A stretch of 46,508 nt of DNA from an uncultured Paraprevotella sp. (lineage in GTDB: Bacteria; Bacteroidota; Bacteroidia; Bacteroidales; Bacteroidaceae). The notes beneath the pieces were generated by a model. That model was given only the letters and a program-made list of their open reading frames with translations, ran no database searches and had not been told where the DNA came from. This document shows, piece after piece, positions 1 through 8,081 of this stretch (positions are counted from its first letter, which is position 1; each line of letters starts with the position of its first letter). Both the position numbers and the translations under genes were made by a program. The stretch lies in assembly GCA_944321565.1 (NCBI GenBank), contig CALULT010000022.1:1-46508 (forward strand), given 5' to 3'.

Positions 1-30
1 CTTTACATTCTTGGGTGTAAAACTGGGTGC
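1..30 (-). terminator. Terminator of the tRNA operon, cut by the window edge
   Basis: On the minus strand, after tRNA-Asp, a GC-rich arm (16-30) is followed by an 8-nt loop and the beginning of the complementary arm (1-7). The rest of the arm and the T-tract lie outside the window. The terminator after the second tRNA-Asp gene (45856-45895) has the same arm and loop pattern, which supports the call. A smaller 6-bp hairpin (ACATTG/CAATGT) lies between it and the tRNA. Confidence 0.5.
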
Positions 31-65
31 TTAATTTGTAAAACATTGATTTCCAATGTCTATTG

Positions 66-139
66 CGGTGCGTACGGGACTCGAACCCGTGACCCCATGC
101 GTGACAGGCATGTATTCTAACCAGCTGAACTAACGCACC
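66..139 (-). tRNA. tRNA-Asp(GTC)
   Basis: A 74-nt cloverleaf with a 7-bp acceptor stem GGTGCGT/ACGCACC, discriminator G, GTTCGAGTC T-arm and anticodon GTC in the loop of a CATGC/GCATG stem. It is the last gene of a five-tRNA operon read on the minus strand. The copy at 45746-45819 is identical over all 74 nt. CCA is not encoded. Confidence 0.97.
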
Positions 140-145
140 TTTAAG

Positions 146-218
<73 letters not shown>

Positions 219-229
219 AAGGTTTTTAG

Positions 230-312
230 TGGGTGGAGATGGATTCGAACCACCGAAGGCGTAAGCCAGCAGATTTACAGTCTGCCCCATTTGGCCACTC
301 TGGTATCCACCC
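230..312 (-). tRNA. tRNA-Tyr(GTA)
   Basis: An 83-nt class II tRNA with a long variable arm, acceptor stem GGGTGGA/TCCACCC, discriminator A and anticodon GTA (loop CTGTAAA). It is the third gene of the tRNA operon. Confidence 0.97.
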
Positions 313-320
313 GCTCCTTG

Positions 321-394
321 TGACTCCTACAGGATTCAAACCTGTAACCTTCTGATCCGTAGTCAGATGCTCTATTCAGTTGAGCTAAGGAGCC
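321..394 (-). tRNA. tRNA-Arg(ACG)
   Basis: A 74-nt cloverleaf with acceptor GGCTCCT/AGGAGTC (one G-T pair), discriminator A and loop CTACGGA, giving anticodon ACG. The A34 would be expected to be edited to inosine so that it reads CGU, CGC and CGA. It is the second gene of the operon. Confidence 0.96.
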
Positions 395-404
395 TGAAGA
401 GGTG

Positions 405-479
405 TGGGCGCTGAGGGATTCGAACCCCCGACCCTCTGCTTGTAAGGCAGACGCTCTGAACCAGCTGAGCTAAGCGCCC
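405..479 (-). tRNA. tRNA-Val(TAC)
   Basis: A 75-nt cloverleaf with acceptor GGGCGCT/AGCGCCC, discriminator A and anticodon TAC in loop CTTACAA. It is the first gene of the operon and lies about 67 nt downstream of the promoter -7 box. Confidence 0.97.
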
Positions 480-546
480 TCTTTTGCTTCCTTGAAACTT
501 TTGCTTGGTTTTTGTTTTCCGAGCCGTTGTTTCTCGTTTGCGGTTG

Positions 547-577
547 CAAAGGTACGCACTTTTTCCCAATCTGCAAA
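547..577 (-). promoter_or_regulatory. Promoter of the tRNA operon (Bacteroidota type)
   Basis: On the minus strand, TTTG (574-577) is followed by a 19-bp spacer and TACCTTTG (547-554), a full match to the Bacteroidota -33/-7 consensus. The tRNA-Asp gene at the other end of the window uses the same TACCTTTG box. The rest of 578-730, up to the uvrB stop, is A/T-rich and shows no gene. Confidence 0.85.
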
Positions 578-730
578 TTTTTGAGGCACTTTTTTTTGTT
601 TTTCTGCGAATTATTTTTGTTTGAATGTCTTAAGTTGCTTATAAATAAAATGTTATCGCCTTGTGTTTTTTTTGCTTTTGGGGTAAGTGTGTGGCTTTCC
701 TTTTTGTGAAGTTTGCAGACGTGGAGCTTT

Positions 731-2755
731 TCAGGCTTTGTCTTTCAGTAGTTCTTCCATGCGCAGCATTTCATCGCGGTATTGTGCGGCTTCAATGAAG
801 TCCAGTTTTTTTGCCGCTTCCTGCATAAGTTTGCGTGTACGGGCTATGCTCTTTTCCAATTGGTCGCGGGTCATGTATTCCATGATGGGGTCGGCAGCCA
901 CTGTCCTTTCTTCCGGTTCCACGTAGGCACGGCTTTCCGTGTGTGCTTCTGCATTGGCGTTGATAAGGTCGGTCATCTTCCGTCCTTTTTTGATTTGTCG
1001 GGGGACGATGCCGTGTTCTTCGTTGTAGCGGAGCTGTTTTTCTCTCCGTCGGTTGGTCTCATCTATGGTCTTTTGCATGCTTTCCGTGATGCGGTCGGCA
1101 TACATGATAGCTTTTCCGTGGACATTGCGTGCCGCACGGCCTACGGTTTGTGTCAGCGAGCGGTGGGAACGCAGGAAGCCTTCTTTGTCCGCGTCCAGTA
1201 TGGCCACTAAAGACACTTCCGGCAGGTCAAGCCCTTCGCGCAGCAGGTTGACGCCCACCAGCACGTCGAAACGTCCGGCACGCAGGTCGTCCATGATTTG
1301 CACCCGTTCGAGCGTATCCACGTCGCTATGGATGTAGTTCGTGCGGATGTCGTGTTTCAAGAGATAGTCCGTAAGCTCTTCCGCCATTCTTTTTGTGAGG
1401 GTGGTGACTAGTATCCGCTCGTCTTTTTCAACCCGTTGTTGGATTTCTTCCATCAGGTCGTCCACTTGATTCAGGCTGGGGCGGACTTCGATGGCCGGGT
1501 CGAGCAGTCCGGTGGGACGGATGACTTGTTCCACTACGATGCCTTCGCTTTGTTGCAGTTCATAGTCGGCCGGAGTGGCAGACACATAAATGACTTGTTT
1601 GGCCATTTGCTGGAATTCCTCGAACTTCAGGGGGCGGTTGTCCATGGCCGCAGGCAGGCGGAACCCATATTCCACCAGGTTCTTTTTCCGTGCACGGTCT
1701 CCTCCGTACATGGCGTTGATTTGCGGGACGGTCACATGGCTTTCGTCAATGACCATGAGGTAGTCTTCAGGGAAAAAATCAAGCAGGCAGTAGGGGCGTG
1801 TGCCGGCTTCGCGTCCGTCAAAGTAACGGGAGTAGTTTTCGATGCCGCTGCAATGCCCCAGCTCGCGAATCATTTCCATGTCATACGTGACCCGTTCGTA
1901 GAGTCGCTTGGCTTCGTATGGCTTTCCGGCCTCCTCGAAGTGTTGCACTTGTTGGTGGAGGTCGTCCTCAATCTGGTGGATGGCTCTTTGGGTGCTTTCT
2001 TTGGTTGTCATGAACAGATTGGCCGGATAGATGCGGTATTCTTCGAAGCTGCCCAGCCGCATGCAGCTCACAGGGTCAACTTCCTCAATGGCATCGATTT
2101 CGTCGTCCCAAAACGTCACGCGCAGCAGGTTGTCGGAATAAGCCAGATAGATGTCCACCGTGTCGCCTTTGACCCGGAAACAGCCGCGTTCCAGGTTCAG
2201 GTCGTTGCGTGTATAGAGGCTGTCCACGAGCCGGCGCAGCAAGACGTTGCGGTCCATGGTTTTCCCCCGTTTCAGTTCGATGACATTGTCATAAAAGGCG
2301 GCTGGGTTTCCCATTCCATAAATACAGCTTACCGAAGACACCACGATTACATCTTTGCGCCCGGACAACAGTGCGGAGGTGGCGGCCAAGCGTAACTTGT
2401 CGATTTCATCGTTGATGGCCAAGTCTTTTTCTATATAAGTGTCTGTGGAAGGGATGTAGGCTTCGGGCTGGTAGTAGTCATAATATGATACGTAATATTC
2501 TACGGCATTGTTCGGGAAAAAACTTTTGAATTCGCCATAGAGTTGGGCTGCCAGCGTCTTGTTATGGCTGAGGATGAGCGTGGGTTTGTTCACTTGGTTG
2601 ATGACGTTCGCGATGGTGAATGTCTTGCCCGATCCGGTGACCCCCAGCAATGTTTGTGCCGGTAAGCCTTGTAACACACCTTCGGTCAGTTGGGCGATGG
2701 CTTCGGGTTGGTCTCCCGTGGGAGCGTAATCTGCTGTCAGTTCGAATTTCGGCAT
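731..2755 (-). CDS. uvrB: UvrB, excinuclease ABC subunit B
   Basis: The DNA-damage helicase-like subunit of nucleotide excision repair. It is loaded by UvrA, verifies the lesion and recruits UvrC. The 674-residue product has the normal family length. Visible motifs are Walker A GVTGSGKT (38-45), the damage-probing hairpin rich in Tyr (around 87-100, YYVSYYDYYQPEAY), the Walker B/DEAD-type DESH (337-340), helicase motif VSATP (about 391-395), the QTVGRAARN motif VI (about 536-544), and a C-terminal UVR domain (about 631-666) that contacts UvrC. The start at 2755 fits the family N terminus, which begins directly with the Q-motif-like region. The gene is monocistronic. uvrA lies 5.3 kb away on the other strand, so the two subunits are near each other but not co-transcribed. 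Confidence 0.97.
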   Translation of the reverse strand: MPKFELTADYAPTGDQPEAIAQLTEGVLQGLPAQTLLGVTGSGKTFTIANVINQVNKPTLILSHNKTLAAQLYGEFKSFFPNNAVEYYVSYYDYYQPEAYIPSTDTYIEKDLAINDEIDKLRLAATSALLSGRKDVIVVSSVSCIYGMGNPAAFYDNVIELKRGKTMDRNVLLRRLVDSLYTRNDLNLERGCFRVKGDTVDIYLAYSDNLLRVTFWDDEIDAIEEVDPVSCMRLGSFEEYRIYPANLFMTTKESTQRAIHQIEDDLHQQVQHFEEAGKPYEAKRLYERVTYDMEMIRELGHCSGIENYSRYFDGREAGTRPYCLLDFFPEDYLMVIDESHVTVPQINAMYGGDRARKKNLVEYGFRLPAAMDNRPLKFEEFQQMAKQVIYVSATPADYELQQSEGIVVEQVIRPTGLLDPAIEVRPSLNQVDDLMEEIQQRVEKDERILVTTLTKRMAEELTDYLLKHDIRTNYIHSDVDTLERVQIMDDLRAGRFDVLVGVNLLREGLDLPEVSLVAILDADKEGFLRSHRSLTQTVGRAARNVHGKAIMYADRITESMQKTIDETNRRREKQLRYNEEHGIVPRQIKKGRKMTDLINANAEAHTESRAYVEPEERTVAADPIMEYMTRDQLEKSIARTRKLMQEAAKKLDFIEAAQYRDEMLRMEELLKDKA

Positions 2756-2789
2756 GGTGAATAGGCGGATAAGTGTTCCTTTTGATTTG

Positions 2790-2797
2790 CAAAAATA
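2790..2797 (-). promoter_or_regulatory. Probable uvrB promoter -7 box
   Basis: The minus strand reads TATTTTTG, a match to TAnnTTTG, 34 bp before the uvrB start codon. No clear TTTG lies 19 bp upstream (the sequence there is TGTT-like), so only the -7 element is well supported. It is arranged back to back with the bamD promoter. Confidence 0.5.
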
Positions 2798-2857
2798 GGG
2801 ATTTTATCCATAAAAACAGGCTTTCCAATTCTTTTTTGCATTTAAAAACGCGCATCC

Positions 2858-2889
2858 TTTGCAGAAGTCGCGGCTTTTCCATAATTTTG
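2858..2889 (+). promoter_or_regulatory. bamD operon promoter
   Basis: TTTG (2858-2861), a 20-bp spacer and TAATTTTG (2882-2889) match the Bacteroidota consensus. The start codon follows 18 bp later, giving a very short leader. This also argues for the start at 2908 rather than an upstream in-frame start, because the longer reading frame would begin before the promoter. Confidence 0.8.
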
Positions 2890-2907
2890 CAGTTCAATTG
2901 CTGCAAT

Positions 2908-3741
2908 ATGAGACGGATTTTGTTGTTGCTGTCGGGGGCAGTGCTGTTGCTGGTTTCGTGCAACGAGTACAACAATGTGCTGAAGACGGTGGATTATGAT
3001 TATAAGTACGAAGCTGCGAAAGAATATTTTGTGAAAGGGCAATACTCCCGTGCCGCTACGCTCCTGACCAACTTGGTAACCATGATGAAAGGGACGTTGC
3101 GAGCCGAGGAGTCGCTTTATATGTTGGCGATGTCGGAGTACTGTAGTGGGAACTACGACGTGGCCTATTCCTATTTTAAGAAGTATTATCAATCCTATCC
3201 CAAAGGGCGATATGTGGAATATGCCCGTTTCTATGCAGGGCGTTCATTATATGAGAGTGTACCGGACACGCGGTTGGATCAAAGTAATACGACAGCTGCA
3301 GTGAATGAGTTCCAAGAGTTTTTGGACTACTACCCTTATACTACGTTGAAAGACCGTGTGCAGGAAATGATATTTGCGCTTCAGGACAAGATGGTGGAGA
3401 AGGAATACCAGGCGGCGCAGTTGTATTTCGACCTTGGTTCTTATATGCTGAATTGTGCCTACGGCGGCAGCAATTATGAGGCCTGCATTGTTACGGCCCG
3501 CAATGCCTTGCTGGATTATCCGTATGCCAGCCCGCAGCGGCGCGAGGACTTTTCCATCATGATTCTGCGCGCCAAGTTCAAATTGGCGCAACAGAGCGTG
3601 GAGTCTAAGCGCATGGAACGTTTCCGCGACACCATTGACGAATATTATGGTTTTGTGAACGAATATCCGGAGTCGCGTTATCTGAAAGACGCACAACAGA
3701 TTTTCGCTTATTCGGAGAGGGTCGTGAACAAGAAGTCATAA
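2908..3741 (+). CDS. bamD: BamD-like outer membrane assembly lipoprotein
   Basis: A 277-residue lipoprotein of the YfiO/BamD family, part of the BAM complex that inserts beta-barrel proteins into the outer membrane. The signal peptide is followed by a lipobox ending in Cys near residue 18 (LLLVSC, then NEYN). The body is TPR-like helical repeats, with the typical pattern of a 'Y..A...F..G.Y..A...' helix pair near residues 35-60 and a second around 75-100. The start was chosen because it gives a clean signal peptide and follows the promoter closely. It is the first gene of an apparent operon with the omega-like subunit and the DUF4293 protein, a gene order I associate with Bacteroidota. Confidence 0.88.
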   Translation: MRRILLLLSGAVLLLVSCNEYNNVLKTVDYDYKYEAAKEYFVKGQYSRAATLLTNLVTMMKGTLRAEESLYMLAMSEYCSGNYDVAYSYFKKYYQSYPKGRYVEYARFYAGRSLYESVPDTRLDQSNTTAAVNEFQEFLDYYPYTTLKDRVQEMIFALQDKMVEKEYQAAQLYFDLGSYMLNCAYGGSNYEACIVTARNALLDYPYASPQRREDFSIMILRAKFKLAQQSVESKRMERFRDTIDEYYGFVNEYPESRYLKDAQQIFAYSERVVNKKS

Positions 3742-3780
3742 AGAGAAAAGTAATCATCGTAAAAAATCAGTTATATCATT

Positions 3781-4122
3781 ATGGATTATAAGAAGACAAA
3801 TGCACCTACGAACACAGTGACCCGTGATATCATGGATCTGTGTGACGAAACCGGTAACATCTATGAGAGCGTGGCTATCATTGGCAAGCGCGCCAACCAG
3901 ATTTCCATGGACATTAAGAACGAGTTGTCCAAGAAGTTGCAGGAGTTCGCCTCTGTAAGTGATAATTTGGATGAGGTGTTCGAGAACCGCGAACAGATAG
4001 AGATTTCGCGTTTCTACGAGAAACTTCCTAAACCTACTTTGATTGCCACCCAGGAGTTTGTCGAGGGGAAGGTTTATTTCCGTAACCCGATGAAGGAAAA
4101 GGATATTGTGGAACTGGGATAA
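3781..4122 (+). CDS. rpoZ: RNA polymerase omega subunit-like protein (RpoZ/Rpb6 family)
   Basis: A 113-residue small acidic protein. The segment AIIGKRANQI near residues 33-42 matches the conserved region of omega/Rpb6 proteins, which clamp the C-terminal part of RNA polymerase beta-prime and help assemble the enzyme. It is longer and more divergent than the proteobacterial omega, as is usual in Bacteroidota. It sits 39 nt after bamD and 13 nt before the DUF4293 gene, so it is probably co-transcribed from the bamD promoter. The family call rests on this short motif, size and gene neighbourhood. Confidence 0.75.
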   Translation: MDYKKTNAPTNTVTRDIMDLCDETGNIYESVAIIGKRANQISMDIKNELSKKLQEFASVSDNLDEVFENREQIEISRFYEKLPKPTLIATQEFVEGKVYFRNPMKEKDIVELG

Positions 4123-4135
4123 TCCGTAATTTGGT

Positions 4136-4591
4136 ATGATCCAGCGAATACAGTCCGTCTATCTGTTGTTGGTGGCCGTTTGTGCAGTGGTGTGCCTGTG
4201 CATGCCGGTGGGGCGTTTTCATCAGGACGGCATTGGCGTGGCGGAATTCTACAATTTGTGGTTGACTATGGCCGACGGCTCGCGGGTGTTTTCTCCATGG
4301 GCGATGTTCGCTTTGTTGCTAGTGTCGGCCGTGTCGGCTTTTGTCGCTATCTTTTTGTTTAAACGTCGCATGGTGCAGGTGCGACTGTCCGTGTTTAGCA
4401 GCTTGCTTTTGGTAGGCTACTATATTGTGTTTGGCGTTTTTGTCTATGTCTTTAAATCTCGCTATGCGGCAGACTTTACGCTGAATTGGACGATGGCTTT
4501 CCCTGCGGTGGCGTTGATTTTGGACTATTTGGCTTTCCGCAACATCATGAAGGACGAGTTGATGATTCGTTCGCTTGACCGTTTGCGGTGA
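4136..4591 (+). CDS. DUF4293 four-helix membrane protein
   Basis: A 151-residue integral membrane protein with four hydrophobic segments (about residues 5-25, 55-75, 85-105 and 115-135). It begins MIQRIQSVYLLL, the typical start of DUF4293 proteins in Bacteroidota. The function is unknown. It is the last gene of the bamD operon and is followed by a good terminator at 4623-4665. A basic stretch follows the last helix, suggesting a cytoplasmic C terminus. Confidence 0.8.
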   Translation: MIQRIQSVYLLLVAVCAVVCLCMPVGRFHQDGIGVAEFYNLWLTMADGSRVFSPWAMFALLLVSAVSAFVAIFLFKRRMVQVRLSVFSSLLLVGYYIVFGVFVYVFKSRYAADFTLNWTMAFPAVALILDYLAFRNIMKDELMIRSLDRLR

Positions 4592-4622
4592 AGTTTACTT
4601 TGCGAAGGGAAAAGGTTTTGGC

Positions 4623-4665
4623 GCGGGAGTTTCCAAATAAGTGGGGACTTCCGCTTTTTCTTTTT
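4623..4665 (+). terminator. Rho-independent terminator of the bamD operon
   Basis: A 12-bp stem (4623-4634 with 4643-4654, including three G-T pairs), an 8-nt loop and the T-tracts TTTTT C TTTTT. It closes the bamD-rpoZ-DUF4293 transcription unit. The remaining 100 bp to 4778 shows no convincing gene. Confidence 0.8.
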
Positions 4666-4778
4666 AGCCATTTGTGCATTTTTCTTAGAACCGTTTTGAA
4701 ATTATCGCCCAAAGCACACACGAAAGCGAGTACGTCATGCAAGAAAAAAAACTTTTGTAGAAATCAAAACAAGTTTCT

Positions 4779-5504
4779 TTAGTCTTCCACAGGCTTCCGT
4801 TTCGTGCGTATGATGTCGAAGAGGTAGCTGGCCTTGATGATGATGGTGCCATTGGCAGAACGGCCGAACACGTCGCTCTTGCCGTTGCCGAAAATGTCGC
4901 TCAGGCCATAGTAATATCGTCCTTCGAGCAGGAAGTGTCCGGCTTTCCGGGTATTTACTTCAATGCCCAATCCTGCCGTGATGCCATATTCGAATTTGTT
5001 TTTCACTGGCATGTCGTATTGCTGGATTACTTGTCCCGGCCGGAGGCTGAGGGTGGATTCGTCGAATAATCCGCCGCGATGTCCTTTTTCGCTTAAGTAG
5101 AACCCCACTTGTGGACCCGCTACTACATAGAACAATGCTCCTTTTTCCTCGTATCCCCAGCCCATGCGTGCCAGGAACGGGATTTGGATATAGCTGATGT
5201 CCCGCTTGTAGGTGTCGCTGGATGTTTCGATGTTTTCTTCCCATCCCAAGTTGGCGTAGTTGACTTCCACCTGTACGGCACAAAGGCTTTTGAAATATTT
5301 CTCACATGTGTAGCGCAATGTGAAACCAAAGGTGGGCGCCCCCTTGAAGTGTTGCTGGATTGTGGGGTCGAACATCATTTGGTTCAGCGTGTAGCCGCCG
5401 TTGATGCCGATGGCCAGGTCGTTGCGCGGTTCGCCGATTTGTCCGTAAGCAGTCGTGTTTCCTATCATGAAGGCCGCGAGGGCGGAAAAAATGGCTTTCT
5501 TCAT
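4779..5504 (-). CDS. PorT-family outer membrane beta-barrel protein
   Basis: A 241-residue exported protein. It has a signal peptide (residues 1-21, cleavage after AYGQ), then alternating hydrophobic/polar strands with glycine-rich turns, as in small eight-stranded barrels of the PorT/OMP_b-brl_2 family. Recognisable strands include LAIGINGGYTLNQMMF near the N terminus and IIIKASYLFDI near the end. Its start codon overlaps the stop codon of the upstream LysM gene by one base (TAATG), which points to translational coupling, so the two products probably act together at the envelope. PorT itself belongs to the type IX secretion machinery, but the family is broad and this protein may be unrelated to secretion. 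Confidence 0.7.
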   Translation of the reverse strand: MKKAIFSALAAFMIGNTTAYGQIGEPRNDLAIGINGGYTLNQMMFDPTIQQHFKGAPTFGFTLRYTCEKYFKSLCAVQVEVNYANLGWEENIETSSDTYKRDISYIQIPFLARMGWGYEEKGALFYVVAGPQVGFYLSEKGHRGGLFDESTLSLRPGQVIQQYDMPVKNKFEYGITAGLGIEVNTRKAGHFLLEGRYYYGLSDIFGNGKSDVFGRSANGTIIIKASYLFDIIRTKRKPVED

Positions 5505-7276
5505 TATTTCAGGCGGATTAATTCAATGTTGTGCGATGGGCTGTAGTGGATGAATTCCACGTTCCGGTTGATGAACCCGCTCCAATTGCTGACGCGTTGG
5601 AACGTGAATTTGTGCTGGTAGGGCTGGACAGACACTTGTGACAAATGTTGCTCGAAGGCGTCGCCATAGGCGGAGATGCCTTTCAAGAAGAAATAGGCCG
5701 TGTCGAATCCCAGCATGGCGAAGCGTGGCCAAGAGGCGATGGTCGGCTCGTGGAATGTCTTTTGGTAGTCCGTTTCGAATTGTTCGGCTTGTCCGTTCAG
5801 CGGGTTCCGGTAGAAGATGGAATAGGCATACGTGTCGAAACGGTAGAAGTTTTCCAAGTGGTTGGCCGTGTAGGTCTGCCATTCGGGGAACCCGACCAGC
5901 TTGAAGTGGTATTTGGGATATTTTTGTGCGAAATCCTTAAGTCTTGGGAACAATTGGTTGAGCACCTTGATGTCCGGCGAGTTCGGGATGATTACGTTTG
6001 TTTTGTTTTGGTTCATGGTTTCCAGCCATTTCAACTCGCTGTCGTAGAGTTGGAAGGATTCCATCTTGTTCCCGTTTTGCAACAGGCGTTTGTTCACGGC
6101 TTCGGTGAAGTCGGCCGCGTCCTTGTCGTTTTCCCGGCTGTCCAGCATGATGAGGTTTTCCTTGCCGAAAAGTTGCGTGGTCAGGTGGGCCGCCTCGGAA
6201 ATCAGGAACGACTTGGGTGGGTTGATAGCGTAATAATACGGATTCTGATAGACTTCCTCTCCTTGTGAGGAGAAGGGCACGACCAGCCTTGTCTGGTTCT
6301 TCTTGCAGAAGTCGCTGAGTGGTTTGATTTGGCCGTTGTGGAGCGGCCCGATGATGAAATCAAGTCCCGTGAGCGGGTGGTTGGCGAGCACGGATTTCAG
6401 GTCGCCTGCACTTTCTCCCGAATCATAGGTGAAGACTTCCACCGATATGCCCGACTTTTTGGCGTGTTCAACAGCCATGAGTACGCCGCGGTAGAACTCG
6501 ACCATCTTTTTGTTTTCCGCTGTTCCGCCCTTGAAGGGGAGCAGGACGCCCATCCGCACGAGCCGTTTCGGGGAGGGGACATCTTTCCTTCCAATCAGTT
6601 CTGTGTTCGACGGGGTGTTGGGGGATGCGGTTGTGGCGGGTTTTGGTTTTGTCTGTGCCGTTTTGGGGTAGGGGATACAAATGATGTCCCCCCTGCGTAA
6701 TTTGTACCCCGGTTCTTTCATTTCCGGGTTGGCTTCTTGGAGTTCCTCTTCGGTCAGTCCGAACTGGCGTGAGATGCTGTAAATCGTTTCGCGGCGTTTC
6801 ACCTTGTACATCTCCTTGTATTGGGGTTTTGGGACAGCGGCTTGTGGTTGCACTGTGGGGGTGGAGGCGGTCACGGCTTGTGCGGCACCCCCTGGAATGC
6901 GTATCACCATGCCGGCTTTGAAATTGTCGGCTGTCAGTCCTGGGTTGGCTTGGCAGATGGTTTCCGCGTCCACGCCATATTTTTGCGTGAGCTGGTAGAG
7001 GGTTTCACCGGCTTGTATGGTGTGGAAATTTTCCTTTTGCGTCCCTTGTGCCTGTTGCGGGATGACGAGGGTGGATCCGGCCTTGATGCCGTCATTGGCC
7101 GACGGGTTCAGCCGCAGGATGGCATCCGGCGATACTTGGTAAGTCCGTGCGATGGAGTAAACGGTTTCTCCCCGTTGGATGGTGTGTGTGAATGTCCCTT
7201 TTTCCTGTGCCTGGAGCGGGGCTTGCAAGAGCAGCAGCAAGACTGCGATATTACGTAATAAATTGCGGTGTGCCAT
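5504..7276 (-). CDS. LysM protein with a periplasmic binding protein-like domain
   Basis: A 590-residue exported protein with signal peptide residues 1-23 (ending LQAQ). Three LysM domains follow (about 29-74, 82-129 and 155-205), each with the G-E-T-x-Y pattern (GETVYSIA, GETLYQLT, RETIYSIS), which bind peptidoglycan. A Thr/Pro-rich linker (about 206-235) joins them to a C-terminal domain of about 350 residues. That domain begins KRLVRMGVLLPFKG and resembles type I periplasmic binding proteins (amino-acid ABC transporter binding fold). No transporter genes are nearby, so the binding domain may sense or scaffold rather than import. It is co-transcribed with the downstream barrel gene through a 1-nt overlap. 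The ligand cannot be predicted. Confidence 0.85.
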   Translation of the reverse strand: MAHRNLLRNIAVLLLLLQAPLQAQEKGTFTHTIQRGETVYSIARTYQVSPDAILRLNPSANDGIKAGSTLVIPQQAQGTQKENFHTIQAGETLYQLTQKYGVDAETICQANPGLTADNFKAGMVIRIPGGAAQAVTASTPTVQPQAAVPKPQYKEMYKVKRRETIYSISRQFGLTEEELQEANPEMKEPGYKLRRGDIICIPYPKTAQTKPKPATTASPNTPSNTELIGRKDVPSPKRLVRMGVLLPFKGGTAENKKMVEFYRGVLMAVEHAKKSGISVEVFTYDSGESAGDLKSVLANHPLTGLDFIIGPLHNGQIKPLSDFCKKNQTRLVVPFSSQGEEVYQNPYYYAINPPKSFLISEAAHLTTQLFGKENLIMLDSRENDKDAADFTEAVNKRLLQNGNKMESFQLYDSELKWLETMNQNKTNVIIPNSPDIKVLNQLFPRLKDFAQKYPKYHFKLVGFPEWQTYTANHLENFYRFDTYAYSIFYRNPLNGQAEQFETDYQKTFHEPTIASWPRFAMLGFDTAYFFLKGISAYGDAFEQHLSQVSVQPYQHKFTFQRVSNWSGFINRNVEFIHYSPSHNIELIRLK

Positions 7277-7298
7277 TTCTTTTTTCTGATACGACGGA

Positions 7299-7329
7299 CA
7301 AAATTACGGAAAAAAAGTGGTTATGTCAA
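7299..7329 (-). promoter_or_regulatory. Promoter of the LysM/barrel operon
   Basis: On the minus strand TTGA (7326-7329), a 19-bp spacer and TAATTTTG (7299-7306) form a good Bacteroidota promoter 22 bp before the start codon. It is interleaved with the divergent promoter of the gliding-type gene. Confidence 0.75.
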
Positions 7330-7339
7330 CGGGAAACAT

Positions 7340-7347
7340 TATTTTTG
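7340..7347 (+). promoter_or_regulatory. Probable -7 box for the 7363-11388 operon
   Basis: TATTTTTG matches TAnnTTTG and lies 15 bp before the start at 7363. The -33 position is poor (GTGG). It probably drives the gliding-type gene, uvrA and ybaK, which are separated by 11 nt or overlap. Confidence 0.5.
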
Positions 7348-7362
7348 CACAAATATTCAGGT

Positions 7363-8070
7363 ATGAAGAACGATTTGAAGTTTTGGGTGTTGGGCTTGTT
7401 GTGTGCCTTCCCTTGTTTCCTCTCGGCGCAAATTGTTTATCCCACGGTCAATCCGGCGGCCAGCTACACGACTTCCACGGGCGAAGAGCTGGAAGACGCT
7501 TCCGAACCGCAGTCGGCACCTTTGGCGGGTCATTTCACGTCCAATGTGGAAGACTTGGGCGAATACACCGTGCGCTATGAATGGCGTGTGTTTCGCGAGG
7601 GGCAGGAGGATTCGCCCATCATCGACCGTTTCGATGAGAACTTGGAATACACGTTTACGGAAAGTGGTACGTTCTACGTGCAGCTTTATGCCACATTTGT
7701 GCATGGCAACGACACCATCCAGTATCCGGCGGAAGGCGAAGCCATGCCGTTTACGGTGTCCATCAGCGAGTCTATCCTGGAGATGCCCAATGCTTTTTCG
7801 CCGAACGGCGACGGCTTCAATGATATATATAAGGTAAAGGAGGGCTACCAGTCTATCGTCAGCTTCAAGGCGGCCATTTTCAACCGTTGGGGGCAGAAGC
7901 TTTATTCCTGGGACACGTTGGACGGCGGATGGGACGGTAAGTTCCACGGCAAGACCGTGAAGGACGGTGTCTATTTCGTGGTGGTGAACGCCCGCGGGGC
8001 CGACGGCAAGGAATATAAGATCAGGCGGGACGTGAATGTGCTCACTGGGTATTCCGGTACTGGGGAATGA
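7363..8070 (+). CDS. Secreted protein with gliding-motility type C-terminal domain (T9SS type B sorting domain)
   Basis: A 235-residue exported protein. The signal peptide is residues 1-23 (ending LSAQ). A PKD-like beta-sandwich follows at about 50-135, then a C-terminal domain at about 141-228 with [23 protein letters not shown] and [15 protein letters not shown], the hallmarks of the CHU_C/gliding C-terminal family. In gliding Bacteroidota this domain is a type B signal for export by the type IX secretion system. The start at 7363 was chosen for its signal peptide and position just after the promoter. It lies 11 nt before uvrA, so the two are likely co-transcribed, an odd pairing of a cell-surface protein with DNA repair. 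Confidence 0.85.
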   Translation: MKNDLKFWVLGLLCAFPCFLSAQIVYPTVNPAASYTTSTGEELEDASEPQSAPLAGHFTSNVEDLGEYTVRYEWRVFREGQEDSPIIDRFDENLEYTFTESGTFYVQLYATFVHGNDTIQYPAEGEAMPFTVSISESILEMPNAFSPNGDGFNDIYKVKEGYQSIVSFKAAIFNRWGQKLYSWDTLDGGWDGKFHGKTVKDGVYFVVVNARGADGKEYKIRRDVNVLTGYSGTGE

Positions 8071-8081
8071 TGAGATGAAAT

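Noticed and set aside
4588-4782. A 64-codon gene after DUF4293
   Set aside because: It overlaps the DUF4293 stop, runs through the terminator hairpin at 4623-4665 and resembles no family I know.
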